64,000 nucleotides of DNA, from the NCBI GenBank assembly GCA_001449105.1, contig LNIY01000128.1, forward strand, positions 55,479-119,478. The letters run 5' to 3'. A program made the position numbers and the translations under genes. Numbering within the stretch: the stretch's first letter is position 1; each line of letters opens with the position of its first letter. This document shows positions 8,666 through 17,034 of this stretch, piece by piece. The notes beneath the pieces were generated by a model. It worked only from the letters and a program-made list of their open reading frames with translations, did no database searches and was not told the DNA's origin. This DNA comes from Caulobacter vibrioides (GTDB lineage Bacteria; Pseudomonadota; Alphaproteobacteria; Caulobacterales; Caulobacteraceae).

Positions 8666-9854
8666 CGGCGCCTCCCTTCCTGGCCTCGGCGGTCTTGGGC
8701 TGAATAGCGCGCACCGTATCGCCGTCGGCGATGGCGTCGGGCGGGCTGCTGACCACCCATTCGTTGGCGGCGAGGCCGCTGGCCAGCTCCAGTTCCGAAC
8801 CGTGGTCCTTGGCGATGGTGACCTTGCGGATCTGGACCTTGCCGTTGCTGTCGACCACCGCGATCGCCGTGCCCTCCTTGCGGAACAGCAGGGTGTTGGC
8901 CGGCACGCGCAGCGTGGCGGGCCCGGCCTGGGCCGTCCCGCCCCTGCCGAGGTCCAGACTGACCTGGGCGTAGGCGCCGGGCTTCAGGAGGCCGGCGGCG
9001 TTGTCGACCTCCAGCTGCACCAGCATGGCGCCGGACTGGGCGTCGACCGCGTCGGCCGCGCGCACCAGGCGGGCATTGAACGACTGGCCCGGCAGATCGG
9101 GCGTCGCGAAGCTGGCGCTCATGCCCGGACGGATCGATCCGGCCAGGCTCTGGGGCACGCTGACATAGAGGCGCAGGCGACGGGTGTCCGACACCGTGAA
9201 CAGCGGCGACGGCGCGCCGCCGCCGGCGCTGATCAGGGCGCCGAGGTCGGTGTCGCGGCTGGTCACCACGCCGTCGAACGGGGCGACGATGCGCTTGAAG
9301 GCCGCCAGGCTCTCCAGCCGGCGCACATTGGCGGCGGCCTCGTTGCGCATGGCTTCGCGGGCGGCGAGATCCCCCTGCTTCTCGTCGGCCTCCTGCTGGG
9401 AGACGGCGTTCTCGCCGACCAGCCGCTTCCAGCGCGCCGCGCCGACCGAGGCAAGGTCGCGCTGGGCCGAGGCGGTGGCCAGGGCGGCGCGGGCGGCGAC
9501 CAGTTGCTGGTCCACTTCCGGAGCATCGATCTCGGCCAGCACCTGGCCGGCCTTCACCGGCTGGCCAATGTCGACGTACCAGCGGCGCAGATAGCCGTCG
9601 GTGCGGGCGTAGACCGGGGCCTGGTTCCAGGCCTGCAGGCGGCCCGGCAGCACCAGCGCGCCGTCCTCGCCCGCCGTGGGACGCACGACGCTGACGGTGA
9701 CGACGCCGGCGTCCTGGCTAGCCGCAGCCAGGTCCTTGCCGGCCATGAAGCGGGCCGCGGCGCCGGTCGCCAGGATCAGGGCGAAACCCGCGGCGCCGAC
9801 CAGCGCCAGGCGGCGCAGCCGACGCGGATCGGTCTTGGGCAGGGTGTCAGGCAT
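8652..9854 (-). CDS. RND efflux periplasmic adaptor (membrane fusion protein)
   Basis: The 400-residue protein has an N-terminal anchor (LVGAAGFALILATGAAARF, about 15-35), a biotinyl-lipoyl-like segment (YVDIGQPVKAGQVLAEID), a helical hairpin (about 110-180), a second lipoyl half (FKRIVAPFDGVVTSRD) and beta-barrel and membrane-proximal domains. This is the AcrA/HlyD-type order. It links the inner-membrane pump to the outer-membrane factor. It overlaps the RND gene by 8 bases upstream and the OMF gene by 14 downstream, so the three are tightly co-translated. Confidence 0.93.
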   Translation of the reverse strand: MPDTLPKTDPRRLRRLALVGAAGFALILATGAAARFMAGKDLAAASQDAGVVTVSVVRPTAGEDGALVLPGRLQAWNQAPVYARTDGYLRRWYVDIGQPVKAGQVLAEIDAPEVDQQLVAARAALATASAQRDLASVGAARWKRLVGENAVSQQEADEKQGDLAAREAMRNEAAANVRRLESLAAFKRIVAPFDGVVTSRDTDLGALISAGGGAPSPLFTVSDTRRLRLYVSVPQSLAGSIRPGMSASFATPDLPGQSFNARLVRAADAVDAQSGAMLVQLEVDNAAGLLKPGAYAQVSLDLGRGGTAQAGPATLRVPANTLLFRKEGTAIAVVDSNGKVQIRKVTIAKDHGSELELASGLAANEWVVSSPPDAIADGDTVRAIQPKTAEARKGGAGARA

Positions 9855-12800
9855 GGACGTGTCCTTCGGTGGACGGGGTCTCGGCGCGCGGGCGGCGGCC
9901 GTGGACGATGGCGAAGATGGTCGGGACGAACAGCAGCGAGGCGCAGGTGGCGAAGATCAGGCCGCCGATCACGGCGCGGCCCAGGGGCGCGTTCTGCTCG
10001 GCCCCCTCGCCCAGGGCCAGCGCCATGGGACCCATGCCGATGATCATGGCCAGGGCCGTCATCAGCACGGGGCGGAAGCGGGTGACCCCGGCCTCGAAGG
10101 CGGCCTGGATCGCATCGCCCGTGGCCGCCAGCCGCTCGCGGGCGAAGCTGACCACCAGGATCGAGTTGGCCGTGGCCACGCCCATGCACATGATCGCGCC
10201 GGTCAGGGCCGGCACCGACAGCGGCGTGCCGGTGGCGAACAGCATCCAGGCGATGCCCGCCAGGGCGGCCGGCAGGGCCGAGATGATCACGAACGGGTCC
10301 AGCCAGGACTGGAAGTTGATGACGATCAGCAGGTAGATCATCACCACCGCGCCGAGCAGGCCCCAGCCCATGCCGGAGAAGGCCGTGTTCATGGTCTGGT
10401 ACTGGCCGCGCAGGGTGACGCGCACCTTGGCCGGCTTGTCCTTCTCCAGGCTCTTGAGCACCTTCTGGACGTCGGTCGCCACGCCGCCGAGGTCGCGCCC
10501 CTGGGTCGCGGCATAGACGTTGACCATCGGCTGGATGTTGTACTGCGAGACCACCGCCGGCGTGGCGGCGCGGCTCAGCGCGCCAAGGCCGCCCAGCACC
10601 TGCGGCGCCTCGTTCGGCACGCGGCTGCCGGTGACCGGGATCGCGCCCAGCTTCTCGAAGCTGTCGATCAGGTATTCCGGCGTCTGGGCGACGATCGGAT
10701 AGGACACCCCGTTCTGCGGGTTCAGCCAGAACACCGGCGAGGTCTGGGCGCTGCCGGCGACGGCGCCGGCCAGGCTGGCAGTGACGTCGCGCTCGTCCAG
10801 GCCCAGGGCGTGGATGCGGGTGCGGTCGGCGTCGAAGCGCAGCTGCGGGGCGGCGCTGGGCTGCTGGATGCGCACGTCGGCGATGCCCTCGACGCCGCGG
10901 ATCGCCCGCAGGATCTTCTGGGCGTAGGCCTGGTTGGTCGCAGCATCCCCGCCGGCCACCTGGATGTCGATCGGCGCGGGGCTGCCGAAATTCAGGATCT
11001 GGCTGGTCACGTCGGCCGGCAGGAACGAGAAGGTCGCCGTCGGGAAGGCCTTGGGCAGTTCCTGGCGCAGCGCCTTGACGTAGCCGTCGGTCGGCTTGTG
11101 GCCCTTCTTCAGGCTGATCAGGATGTCGCCGTCCTGGGCGCCGATGGTGCCCGAGGCGTTGTAGGCGACGTTGATGCCGCTGGTGGACAGGCCGATGTTG
11201 TCGACGATCGTCTCGATCTCGGCGTTCGGGATGATCGTGCGCACCTGGCGCTGGATGCGGTCGAACAGCGCCGCCGACTCCTCGACGCGATAGCCGGTGG
11301 GCGCGCGGACGTGCATGGCGATCGAACCGGAGTCCACGGCCGGGAAGAAGTTTCGGCCCAGGAACGGAACCAGCGCCAAGCTCAGGACCGCGAAGGCCAG
11401 GAAGCCGGCGACGAACTTGCCGCGCGCGCCGAGCGCGAAACCCAGCAGCCCGGCATAGGCGTCGCGCACCTTGGCGAACACCCGCTCGAAGCCGCGCTGG
11501 AAGCGCACCAGGCGGTTGCTCGACGGCGCCTCCTGGTCGTGCGGGACATGCGGCTTCAGCAGGAAGGCCGCCATGGTCGGCACCAGGGTCCGCGACAGCA
11601 GGAACGAGGCGATCATCGCGAAGACGACCGACATGGCCATCGGCACGAACAGAAAACCCGACACGCCCGGCAGGAAGAACATCGGCACGAAGACGATGCA
11701 GATGCAGAGCAGGGAGACGAAGGCCGGGGTGACGATCTGGGCCGCGCCGTCGAGGATCGCCGTCTTGACGTCCTTGCCGTGCTCCAGGTGCCAGTTGATG
11801 TTCTCGATGGTCACCGTGGCGTCGTCGACCAGGATGCCGACGGCCAGCGCCAGGCCGCCCAGGGTCATGACGTTGAGGGTCTGGCCGAAGGCGGCCATGG
11901 CCGCCACCGCCGCCAGCACGGCCAGCGGGATCGACACGGCGATGATCACCGTCGAGCGCCAGCTGCCCAGGAACAGCAGGATCATCAGCGAGGTCAGGAT
12001 CGCGGCCAGCGCGCCCTCGTGGACCACGCCCTCGACGGCCGCCTTCACGAAGGTCGACTGGTCGTTCAGCGGGGTGATGGTCAGGTTGTCCGGCAGCTGG
12101 GCCTTCAGCTCGGGCAGCGCGCCCTTGATGCCGTCGACGATGGCGATGGTCGAGGTCGCGCCCGACTTCAACACCGTCATCAGCACCGAGCGCTGGCCGT
12201 CCACGTGGACGACGTTCTGCTGCGGGGCCGAGCCGTCGCGGACGTGGGCCACGTCGCCCAGGCGGATGGTCGCGCCGTTGACCGTGCGCACCGGCAGGGC
12301 GTTCAGCTCGTCGACCGAACCCGGAGCGTTGTTGAGCCGCAGGCTGTACTGGAACTCGCCGATCTTCACGAAGCCGGCGGGGGTGATCTGGGTCTGGGCG
12401 GCGATGGCCGCGCCGACGTCGGTGGCCGACAGCCCCTTGGACAGCAAGGCCTGCGGGTCGATGTCGACCTGGATCTGGCGGGTCTTGCCGCCGAACGGGA
12501 ACGGCACGGCCGCGCCGGGCACGGTGACCAGGCGCGTGCGGATGAAGTTGACGCCGTAGTCGAACAGCTGCTGCTCGCTCATCCCCTGTCCGGCCAGGGC
12601 CAGCTGGACGATCGGCACGGTCGAGGCGTTGTAGTTCAGCACCAGCGGCGGCGTCGTGCCGGTCGGCATCTGGCGCAGCAGGGTCTGGGAGACGGCGGTG
12701 ATCTGGGCGTTGGCCAGGCGGATGTCGGCGCCGGGCTGGAAATAGACCTTCACCACCCCGATGCCCTGCAGCGAGGTGGCCTCGATGTGCTCGATGTCGT

Positions 12801-13029
12801 TGACCGTGGTGGTCAGGGCCCGCTGATAGGGCGTCAGGATCCGGCCCGACATGTCCTCGGGCGACAGGCCGTTATAGGTGAAGGCCACCGCGACGACGGG
12901 GACGCGGATCTCCGGAAAGATGTCGGTGGGGGTGCGCAGAATGGCCAGCACGCCCACGATGAGGATCATCGCGGCCATGACGACGAAGGTGTAGGGACGC
13001 GCCAAAGCCGTCCGCACAAGCGAGATCAT
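9847..13029 (-). CDS. RND multidrug efflux transporter, HAE1 family
   Basis: The 1060-residue inner-membrane pump has the duplicated 6-helix RND fold with two large periplasmic loops. The proton-relay pair is present in transmembrane segment 4 (GILVDDATVTIENI). In segment 10, where AcrB has Lys940, this protein reads GVATANSILVVSFARERL, so the lysine is replaced by alanine, a variant I associate with a sub-clade of RND pumps. Substrate is not predictable; hydrophobic toxicants are likely. It is the first gene of the operon, with a promoter and operator just upstream. Confidence 0.93.
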   Translation of the reverse strand: MISLVRTALARPYTFVVMAAMILIVGVLAILRTPTDIFPEIRVPVVAVAFTYNGLSPEDMSGRILTPYQRALTTTVNDIEHIEATSLQGIGVVKVYFQPGADIRLANAQITAVSQTLLRQMPTGTTPPLVLNYNASTVPIVQLALAGQGMSEQQLFDYGVNFIRTRLVTVPGAAVPFPFGGKTRQIQVDIDPQALLSKGLSATDVGAAIAAQTQITPAGFVKIGEFQYSLRLNNAPGSVDELNALPVRTVNGATIRLGDVAHVRDGSAPQQNVVHVDGQRSVLMTVLKSGATSTIAIVDGIKGALPELKAQLPDNLTITPLNDQSTFVKAAVEGVVHEGALAAILTSLMILLFLGSWRSTVIIAVSIPLAVLAAVAAMAAFGQTLNVMTLGGLALAVGILVDDATVTIENINWHLEHGKDVKTAILDGAAQIVTPAFVSLLCICIVFVPMFFLPGVSGFLFVPMAMSVVFAMIASFLLSRTLVPTMAAFLLKPHVPHDQEAPSSNRLVRFQRGFERVFAKVRDAYAGLLGFALGARGKFVAGFLAFAVLSLALVPFLGRNFFPAVDSGSIAMHVRAPTGYRVEESAALFDRIQRQVRTIIPNAEIETIVDNIGLSTSGINVAYNASGTIGAQDGDILISLKKGHKPTDGYVKALRQELPKAFPTATFSFLPADVTSQILNFGSPAPIDIQVAGGDAATNQAYAQKILRAIRGVEGIADVRIQQPSAAPQLRFDADRTRIHALGLDERDVTASLAGAVAGSAQTSPVFWLNPQNGVSYPIVAQTPEYLIDSFEKLGAIPVTGSRVPNEAPQVLGGLGALSRAATPAVVSQYNIQPMVNVYAATQGRDLGGVATDVQKVLKSLEKDKPAKVRVTLRGQYQTMNTAFSGMGWGLLGAVVMIYLLIVINFQSWLDPFVIISALPAALAGIAWMLFATGTPLSVPALTGAIMCMGVATANSILVVSFARERLAATGDAIQAAFEAGVTRFRPVLMTALAMIIGMGPMALALGEGAEQNAPLGRAVIGGLIFATCASLLFVPTIFAIVHGRRPRAETPSTEGHVHA

Positions 13030-13062
13030 CGAAGAATCCGTCGTTCCGGAGAGGTTGCGACG

Positions 13063-13089
13063 GATGTAGCGGCGCCATCGGGTCGTCAG
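13063..13089 (-). promoter_or_regulatory. Predicted housekeeping promoter of the RND efflux operon
   Basis: On the minus strand, CTGACG (13084-13089) stands as a -35 and GCTACATC (13063-13070) as a -10, separated by 13 bp. GCTACATC fits the Caulobacter sigma-73 consensus GCTANAWC exactly and the spacing lies within its 10-14 nt range. The -35 overlaps the operator repeat at 13081-13106, so a bound regulator would sit at or just upstream of the -35. Confidence 0.6.
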
Positions 13090-13106
13090 GCTGACGCCCG
13101 CCTGAC
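13081..13106 (-). promoter_or_regulatory. Candidate response-regulator operator of the RND operon
   Basis: Read toward the RND gene, the block begins GTCAGGCGGGCGTCAG, with two GTCAG half-sites 11 bp apart, followed by CCTGACGACC. It matches the block at 4985-5010 at 22 of 26 positions, including an uninterrupted shared GGCGTCAGCCTG. It lies 52 bp upstream of the RND start codon and overlaps the predicted -35. Confidence 0.62.
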
Positions 13107-13193
13107 AAGGCGGTCAGCAACGGTGGACAACCTTGGCCTCAAGCGGTCGAGGTCGGGCGCGAAATCCGTCTGAAAGGATCCCGCGCGCCGCCC

Positions 13194-13961
13194 TCACGCG
13201 TAGGTGACGTTCGCCAGCGTGAAGAGGAACGGCCTGGCGTCGCCGCCTTGGCCGCCGCCGCTCATGACGATGTCGGCGCCGGCGATGCCCATCAGATTGA
13301 TCTCGGTCAGGGCCGAGACCGCATCGGCGCCCAGCGCGGTCCCCGCTTCGCTCCGCAGGGCCGCGCCGATCCAGATTTTCGGCGGGAGCGCGAAGACGGC
13401 GGTCGTATGCGGCGCGAGCGCCTGCCGCGCATAGGGCTTGCCGTCCCGGAAGAAAGCAGCCGCGACGAAGCCCTGGGGCAGCTGGTTGAGCACGGTGATC
13501 GCGCTGGCCGGTCCCTGCTGGTCGGCGCGCCGCAGGATCGTGCCGGCGTCGCCGGCCACGACCTCGGCGACCTGGCCATTGGCGATGTCCAGTTGCGGCG
13601 AGACGTTGCCGTTAGGATCGACGACGCCAAGGGTGACGTCGACCGGCCAGACGAACGGATGGCTCCAGCCCGGACCGCAGTTGTCGATCACCCGCCAGGC
13701 CTGCCCGATCGCGTCGAGCTCCGGCGAAGGGGGCTGGCCGAACAGCAGCACGTGCACGTTGCTGGCGTCGTTGGACCGGTTGACGAAGTTCAGCTTCACC
13801 TCGGGGCCCGTCGAGCCCAGTCCCGCCGCCAGCAACGGCTTTTCCGACGCGCCCTCGGCGGGCGGCGTCTCGACCGGCGGGACGGCGACGTCCTCGGCCA
13901 GGGCCGAGACGAGGCCGGGATCGCTCGCGCCGTTGGCGCTCTTGGCGGTGATGGTGTCCAT
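13194..13961 (-). CDS. Beta-rich protein of unknown function, distant relative of the 3524/4203 pair
   Basis: The 255-residue product has a low-complexity Ala/Pro/Ser N-terminus (1-65) followed by a domain starting EVKLNFVNRSND. Its order of features resembles the pair at 3524 and 4203: a VN-rich opening strand, a PP turn, an aromatic-rich centre, a PxxW..G..L segment, and a C-terminal ALTEINL ... ADIVMSGG ... FLFTLANV stretch. The resemblance is weak and made by eye. The start at 13961 has GGGAGG seven bases upstream. No signal peptide is visible. Confidence 0.7.
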   Translation of the reverse strand: MDTITAKSANGASDPGLVSALAEDVAVPPVETPPAEGASEKPLLAAGLGSTGPEVKLNFVNRSNDASNVHVLLFGQPPSPELDAIGQAWRVIDNCGPGWSHPFVWPVDVTLGVVDPNGNVSPQLDIANGQVAEVVAGDAGTILRRADQQGPASAITVLNQLPQGFVAAAFFRDGKPYARQALAPHTTAVFALPPKIWIGAALRSEAGTALGADAVSALTEINLMGIAGADIVMSGGGQGGDARPFLFTLANVTYA

Positions 13962-14045
13962 GGCAGAGCCTCCCGGCGAAGGCGCCCTGCCCTTCGCAAC
14001 CTGAGAAAGCATACAACCTCAAGACTATTACCCAAAGGCGCCGTT

Positions 14046-14546
14046 TCAGCCGCGGCCTTGGCGGGCCTCGATCTCGGCGACCCGGCGGCGCACCGTCTCG
14101 CCCGCGGCCGGACCGGCGGCGTAGGTGAACCGTTCGGCGTCGATCGGCCGGCCGCTGACGGCGTCGACCACGATGGGCTCGGCCGCCTGTCCCGTGACAC
14201 GGTCGACCAGCTGGCCGGCGATCCCTTCCTGCGCGAAGTGGCGGTTGCCGAAGGCCAGCAGCGCGGTCAGCACCGGGGCGAAGTCGCGGCCCAGCGGGGT
14301 CAGCACATATTCGTGGCGCACCGGCCGCTCCTGATAGGGCCGACGTTCGAGAAAGCCGGATTGTACTAGTCCGGCCAGGCGCTTGGCGAGGATGTTGGGC
14401 GCCACGCCGAGGCTCTTCTCGAACGCGTCGAAGCGGGTGAGGCCCTGCTGGGCGTCCCGCAGGATCATCAGGCTCCAGACGTCGCCGACGCGTTCGAGCG
14501 TGCGGCCGACGGGGCACTGTCCGGGATCGAAGGCGCGCGTGGTCAT
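14046..14546 (-). CDS. HxlR-family transcriptional regulator
   Basis: The 166-residue protein has the HxlR winged helix in its first 110 residues: CPVGRTLERVGDVWSLMILRDA, then FDAFEKSLGVAPNILAKRL and a wing (HEYVLTPLGRD). The conserved N-terminal cysteine (C10) is present and serves redox or electrophile sensing in several relatives. A 50-residue C-terminal extension follows. It is divergent from the dehydrogenase at 14672, which it probably regulates. The ATG at 14546 puts the family core near the N-terminus; the in-frame ATG at 14573 is less likely. Confidence 0.9.
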   Translation of the reverse strand: MTTRAFDPGQCPVGRTLERVGDVWSLMILRDAQQGLTRFDAFEKSLGVAPNILAKRLAGLVQSGFLERRPYQERPVRHEYVLTPLGRDFAPVLTALLAFGNRHFAQEGIAGQLVDRVTGQAAEPIVVDAVSGRPIDAERFTYAAGPAAGETVRRRVAEIEARQGRG

Positions 14547-14583
14547 GAGGGAAAGATAGGGCATCGATAGCAAAATGAAAGCC

Positions 14584-14626
14584 AGTCACTTGCAATCAGA
14601 AAGTAACTAGCCATCTGCAAGTCACC
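14584..14626. promoter_or_regulatory. Candidate HxlR operator: three direct repeats, 18-bp period
   Basis: AGTCACT (14584), AGTAACT (14602) and AGTCACC (14620) occur exactly 18 bp apart in the gap between the divergent HxlR and dehydrogenase genes. A weaker inverted pair, CTTGCA (14589) and TGCAAG (14616), overlaps them. Position and phasing suggest the binding site for the HxlR regulator, controlling both directions. Confidence 0.5.
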
Positions 14627-14671
14627 CCGCCGCGACGAGCGTGGCGGCCAGCATCCCGAGGGGATTGAGAC

Positions 14672-15472
14672 ATGAGCAAGCAACAGCTTCCCGGCGCGGC
14701 CCTGGTGACCGGCGCCTCCAGCGGCATCGGCGCGACCTATGCCGACCGTCTGGCGCGACGCGGCCACGACCTGGTGCTGGTCGCCCGGGACGCTTCCCGC
14801 CTGACCGACCTCGCCGAGCGCTTGCGCGCCGAGACCGGCGTGCGCGTCGACGTGCTGCAGGCCGACCTGACCAACGCCGTCGATCTGGCCCGCGTCGAGG
14901 CCCGGCTGGCCGAAGACGCCGCCATCGACATCCTGATCAACAACGCCGGCGCGGCCCTGGCCGGCGACTTCGTCGACCAGGACCTCGACAAGGTCGACAA
15001 CCTGATCCAGCTGAACGTGGTGTCGGTGACGCGCCTGGCCCACGCGGCGGCCGGCGCCTTCAAGGCCCGCGGCCGCGGCGCGATCGTCAACATATCGTCG
15101 GTGGTGGGCCTGCTGCCCGAGTTCCGCTCGCCGGTCTACGGCGCGACCAAGGCCTATGTGACCTACTTCACCCAGGGCCTGCGCAGCCAGTTGCCCGAAG
15201 CGGTGAAGCTGCAGGCGGTGCTGCCCGGCGCCACCCGCACCGAGATCTGGGACCGCTCGGGCGGCGGCGGCGTGGATGCGCTCGATCCGTCGACGGTCAT
15301 GGAGGTCGGCGATCTGGTCGACGCCGCGCTCGCGGGCTTCGACCAGGGCGAGCTGGTCACCATCCCGTCGCTGCCCGAGGCCGGCGACTTCGCCGCCTAT
15401 GACGCGGCCCGCCTGAACCTCGCCCCCAACCTGTCGCGCGACCGGCCCGCCCCCCGCTACGGCCTGGCCTGA
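14672..15472 (+). CDS. Short-chain dehydrogenase/reductase
   Basis: A classical 266-residue SDR. It shows the cofactor motif TGASSGIG (about 14-21), NNAGA, the catalytic Ser in NISSVVG, and YxxxK in YGATK. The length and the VTGASSGIGATYAD start match the general NAD(P)-dependent oxidoreductases of the DltE/YqjQ-like group. Substrate unknown. SDRs next to an HxlR regulator are common and often respond to aldehydes or electrophiles; that role is inference. Confidence 0.92.
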   Translation: MSKQQLPGAALVTGASSGIGATYADRLARRGHDLVLVARDASRLTDLAERLRAETGVRVDVLQADLTNAVDLARVEARLAEDAAIDILINNAGAALAGDFVDQDLDKVDNLIQLNVVSVTRLAHAAAGAFKARGRGAIVNISSVVGLLPEFRSPVYGATKAYVTYFTQGLRSQLPEAVKLQAVLPGATRTEIWDRSGGGGVDALDPSTVMEVGDLVDAALAGFDQGELVTIPSLPEAGDFAAYDAARLNLAPNLSRDRPAPRYGLA

Positions 15473-15552
15473 CGCCCCCGGCGGCGGCGGCCAGATCACG
15501 GAACGAAAGCCGCCGCAGGCCGCTCCACCTTGCGAAACCTGGGAGGCGCAGC

Positions 15553-15747
15553 ATGTCGGTCATCGCCAATCTCGACGAGTTCATCCTGGAAGAGACCGAG
15601 CACGGCATCTTCCTGACGGTCACCGGCGACGACGACCAGACCCTGCGCCTGAAGGTCACGCTCGACGACCTCGAGGAGATCATGGAGATCATCGACGAGG
15701 TGTTCGGGGTCGAGGTCGAGGCGGCCAACGACGAAGAGGTGGAATGA
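15553..15747 (+). CDS. Small acidic protein, function unknown
   Basis: A 64-residue, strongly acidic protein rich in Asp and Glu with very few basic residues. The sequence runs DEFILEETEHGIFLTVTGDD, then LRLKVTLDDLEEIMEIIDEV, suggesting beta-strands followed by one amphipathic helix. GGGAGGCGCAGC lies just before the ATG. Its coding pattern matches the neighbours and a repeat element follows directly after the stop. No family was recognised. Confidence 0.75.
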   Translation: MSVIANLDEFILEETEHGIFLTVTGDDDQTLRLKVTLDDLEEIMEIIDEVFGVEVEAANDEEVE

Positions 15748-15752
15748 CCTTT

Positions 15753-15921
15753 CCGGGCCTTCTCCCCTTGCGGGAGAAGGTGTCGGCGAAGCCGACGGGT
15801 TAAGGGGTCGCACACACGAAAACGCCGCGACAGCTGATCGGCGTCGCGGCGTCTTGCTTTTGAGAGACCCCTCACCCGACCTCCCTCCGGGAGGCCACCC
15901 TCTCCCGCAAGGCGAGAGGGA
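15753..15921. repeat. Composite hairpin repeat flanking a terminator-like stem
   Basis: The element starts with a perfect hairpin (CTTCTCCCC / GGGAGAAGG), then GTCGGC-GAA-GCCGAC. It ends with CCTCCCTCCGGGAGGCC and CTCTCCCGCAAGGCGAGAG. Related modules occur at 26666, 30716 and 32939. Between the two halves sits a GC stem ACGCCGCGAC/GTCGCGGCGT with a T-rich tail. It separates the acidic protein gene from the convergent M28 peptidase gene. Confidence 0.75.
15822..15861. terminator. Rho-independent terminator between convergent genes
   Basis: The 10-bp stem ACGCCGCGAC (15822-15831) pairs with GTCGCGGCGT (15843-15852), followed by CTTGCTTTT. A run of A precedes it on the other side, so it may work in both directions for the convergent genes ending at 15747 and 15924. 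Confidence 0.6.
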
Positions 15922-15923
15922 TC

Positions 15924-16841
15924 TTAGCGCGCGACTTCCCCCAGGCGCTCGTCGAAGGCCCGCGTCGCCAGGACCACCGTCGCCACCGAGCCCTTGAAGA
16001 AGGCCTGCGGGATGGTCTCGAAGTCGTCGGTGGGCTGGTGGTACTCGGGGTGGTCCTCGACGCCGAAATAGACCCACGGCACGCCCTTCTCGGCGAAGGC
16101 GCCGTGGTCGGACTGGGTGGTCCAGTTGTTGTCCTTGCCGTCGGCGTCGGTGTCGTGTCCGAGCTTCAGCTTGACCGGCGCGGCCTTCGCCACCTCGTCG
16201 AGGATCGGCTTCAGGGCCGGCTGCGGCGCGGCGCCGGCGGCGTAGAGCTCACCCTTGGCGTTCTTGCTCAGCATGTCGAAATTGACGTTCAGGCCGATGG
16301 CCGACAGCGGAATCGGCGGCTGCGCGACGAAGGCCTTGGCGCCGCGCAGGCCGCCCTCCTCGGCGTCCAGCGCCACGATCAGCACGTCGTGCCTGGGCGG
16401 CTTTTCCTTGAAGGCCTCGGCCACCGCCAGCAGGCCCGCCACGCCCGAGGCGTTGTCGTCGGCGCCGTTGTAGATCTCGCCGTTCCTGACGCCGACATGG
16501 TCGTAGTGGGCGGTGACCACCAGGGCCTTGCCGTCCGGCGCCGTCCCCTTGATCCGCGCCACCAGGTTGACGCCGGTGACCGTCGCGCCGTCCTTGCGGG
16601 TGAAGCGGAACGGCCGCTCGAAGCCCTCGCCGATGGGCGCGACGCCGATCAGCTTGAAGCGCTCCAGGATGTAGGTCCGCGCCAGCTGCGAGCCCGGCGT
16701 GCCCGGCGCGCGCCCCTGCATGGCGTCGGCCGACAGAACCTTCACGTCCTCCAGGGCCGTGTCGCCCGGACCGGCGAAGGCGGGCGCGGCCAGGCCGCAG
16801 AGCAGGGCCGCAAAGCCAGCCGCCAAGAACGTCGAACGCAT
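15924..16841 (-). CDS. Secreted M28-family zinc aminopeptidase
   Basis: The 305-residue precursor starts with a clear signal peptide (MRSTFLAAGFAALLCGLAAPAFA). The M28 metal ligands are visible: TAHYDHVG, NGADDNASG, LDAEEGGLRG, and TQSDHGAFAEKGVPW near the C-terminus. The family removes N-terminal residues from peptides using two zinc ions. It should act in the periplasm or outside the cell in peptide scavenging. It is monocistronic, divergent from bolA. Confidence 0.92.
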   Translation of the reverse strand: MRSTFLAAGFAALLCGLAAPAFAGPGDTALEDVKVLSADAMQGRAPGTPGSQLARTYILERFKLIGVAPIGEGFERPFRFTRKDGATVTGVNLVARIKGTAPDGKALVVTAHYDHVGVRNGEIYNGADDNASGVAGLLAVAEAFKEKPPRHDVLIVALDAEEGGLRGAKAFVAQPPIPLSAIGLNVNFDMLSKNAKGELYAAGAAPQPALKPILDEVAKAAPVKLKLGHDTDADGKDNNWTTQSDHGAFAEKGVPWVYFGVEDHPEYHQPTDDFETIPQAFFKGSVATVVLATRAFDERLGEVAR

Positions 16842-17034
16842 CGGAACTCCCTATCCGCGCGGATGGCCACGTCGTCACGGAACGCGGCTCCGGGTGGTTT
16901 TGATCACCGGGACGCGCGCGGCGCAACCAGCGAGCCGTTCAAGGACGATTGCGTCGGCCCGCGACGCCCGCCATATGCGCGATCTTAAGGTTTATCGGGC
17001 ATCTAGCCCTTCCAAGGATCGGAGACTCCGCCCC

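Noticed and set aside
9676..13173. A 1165-codon plus-strand frame across the RND/MFP genes
   Set aside because: Its translation is a repetitive Arg/His/Asp/Gly sequence with no fold, whereas the minus strand holds the RND pump with conserved motifs.
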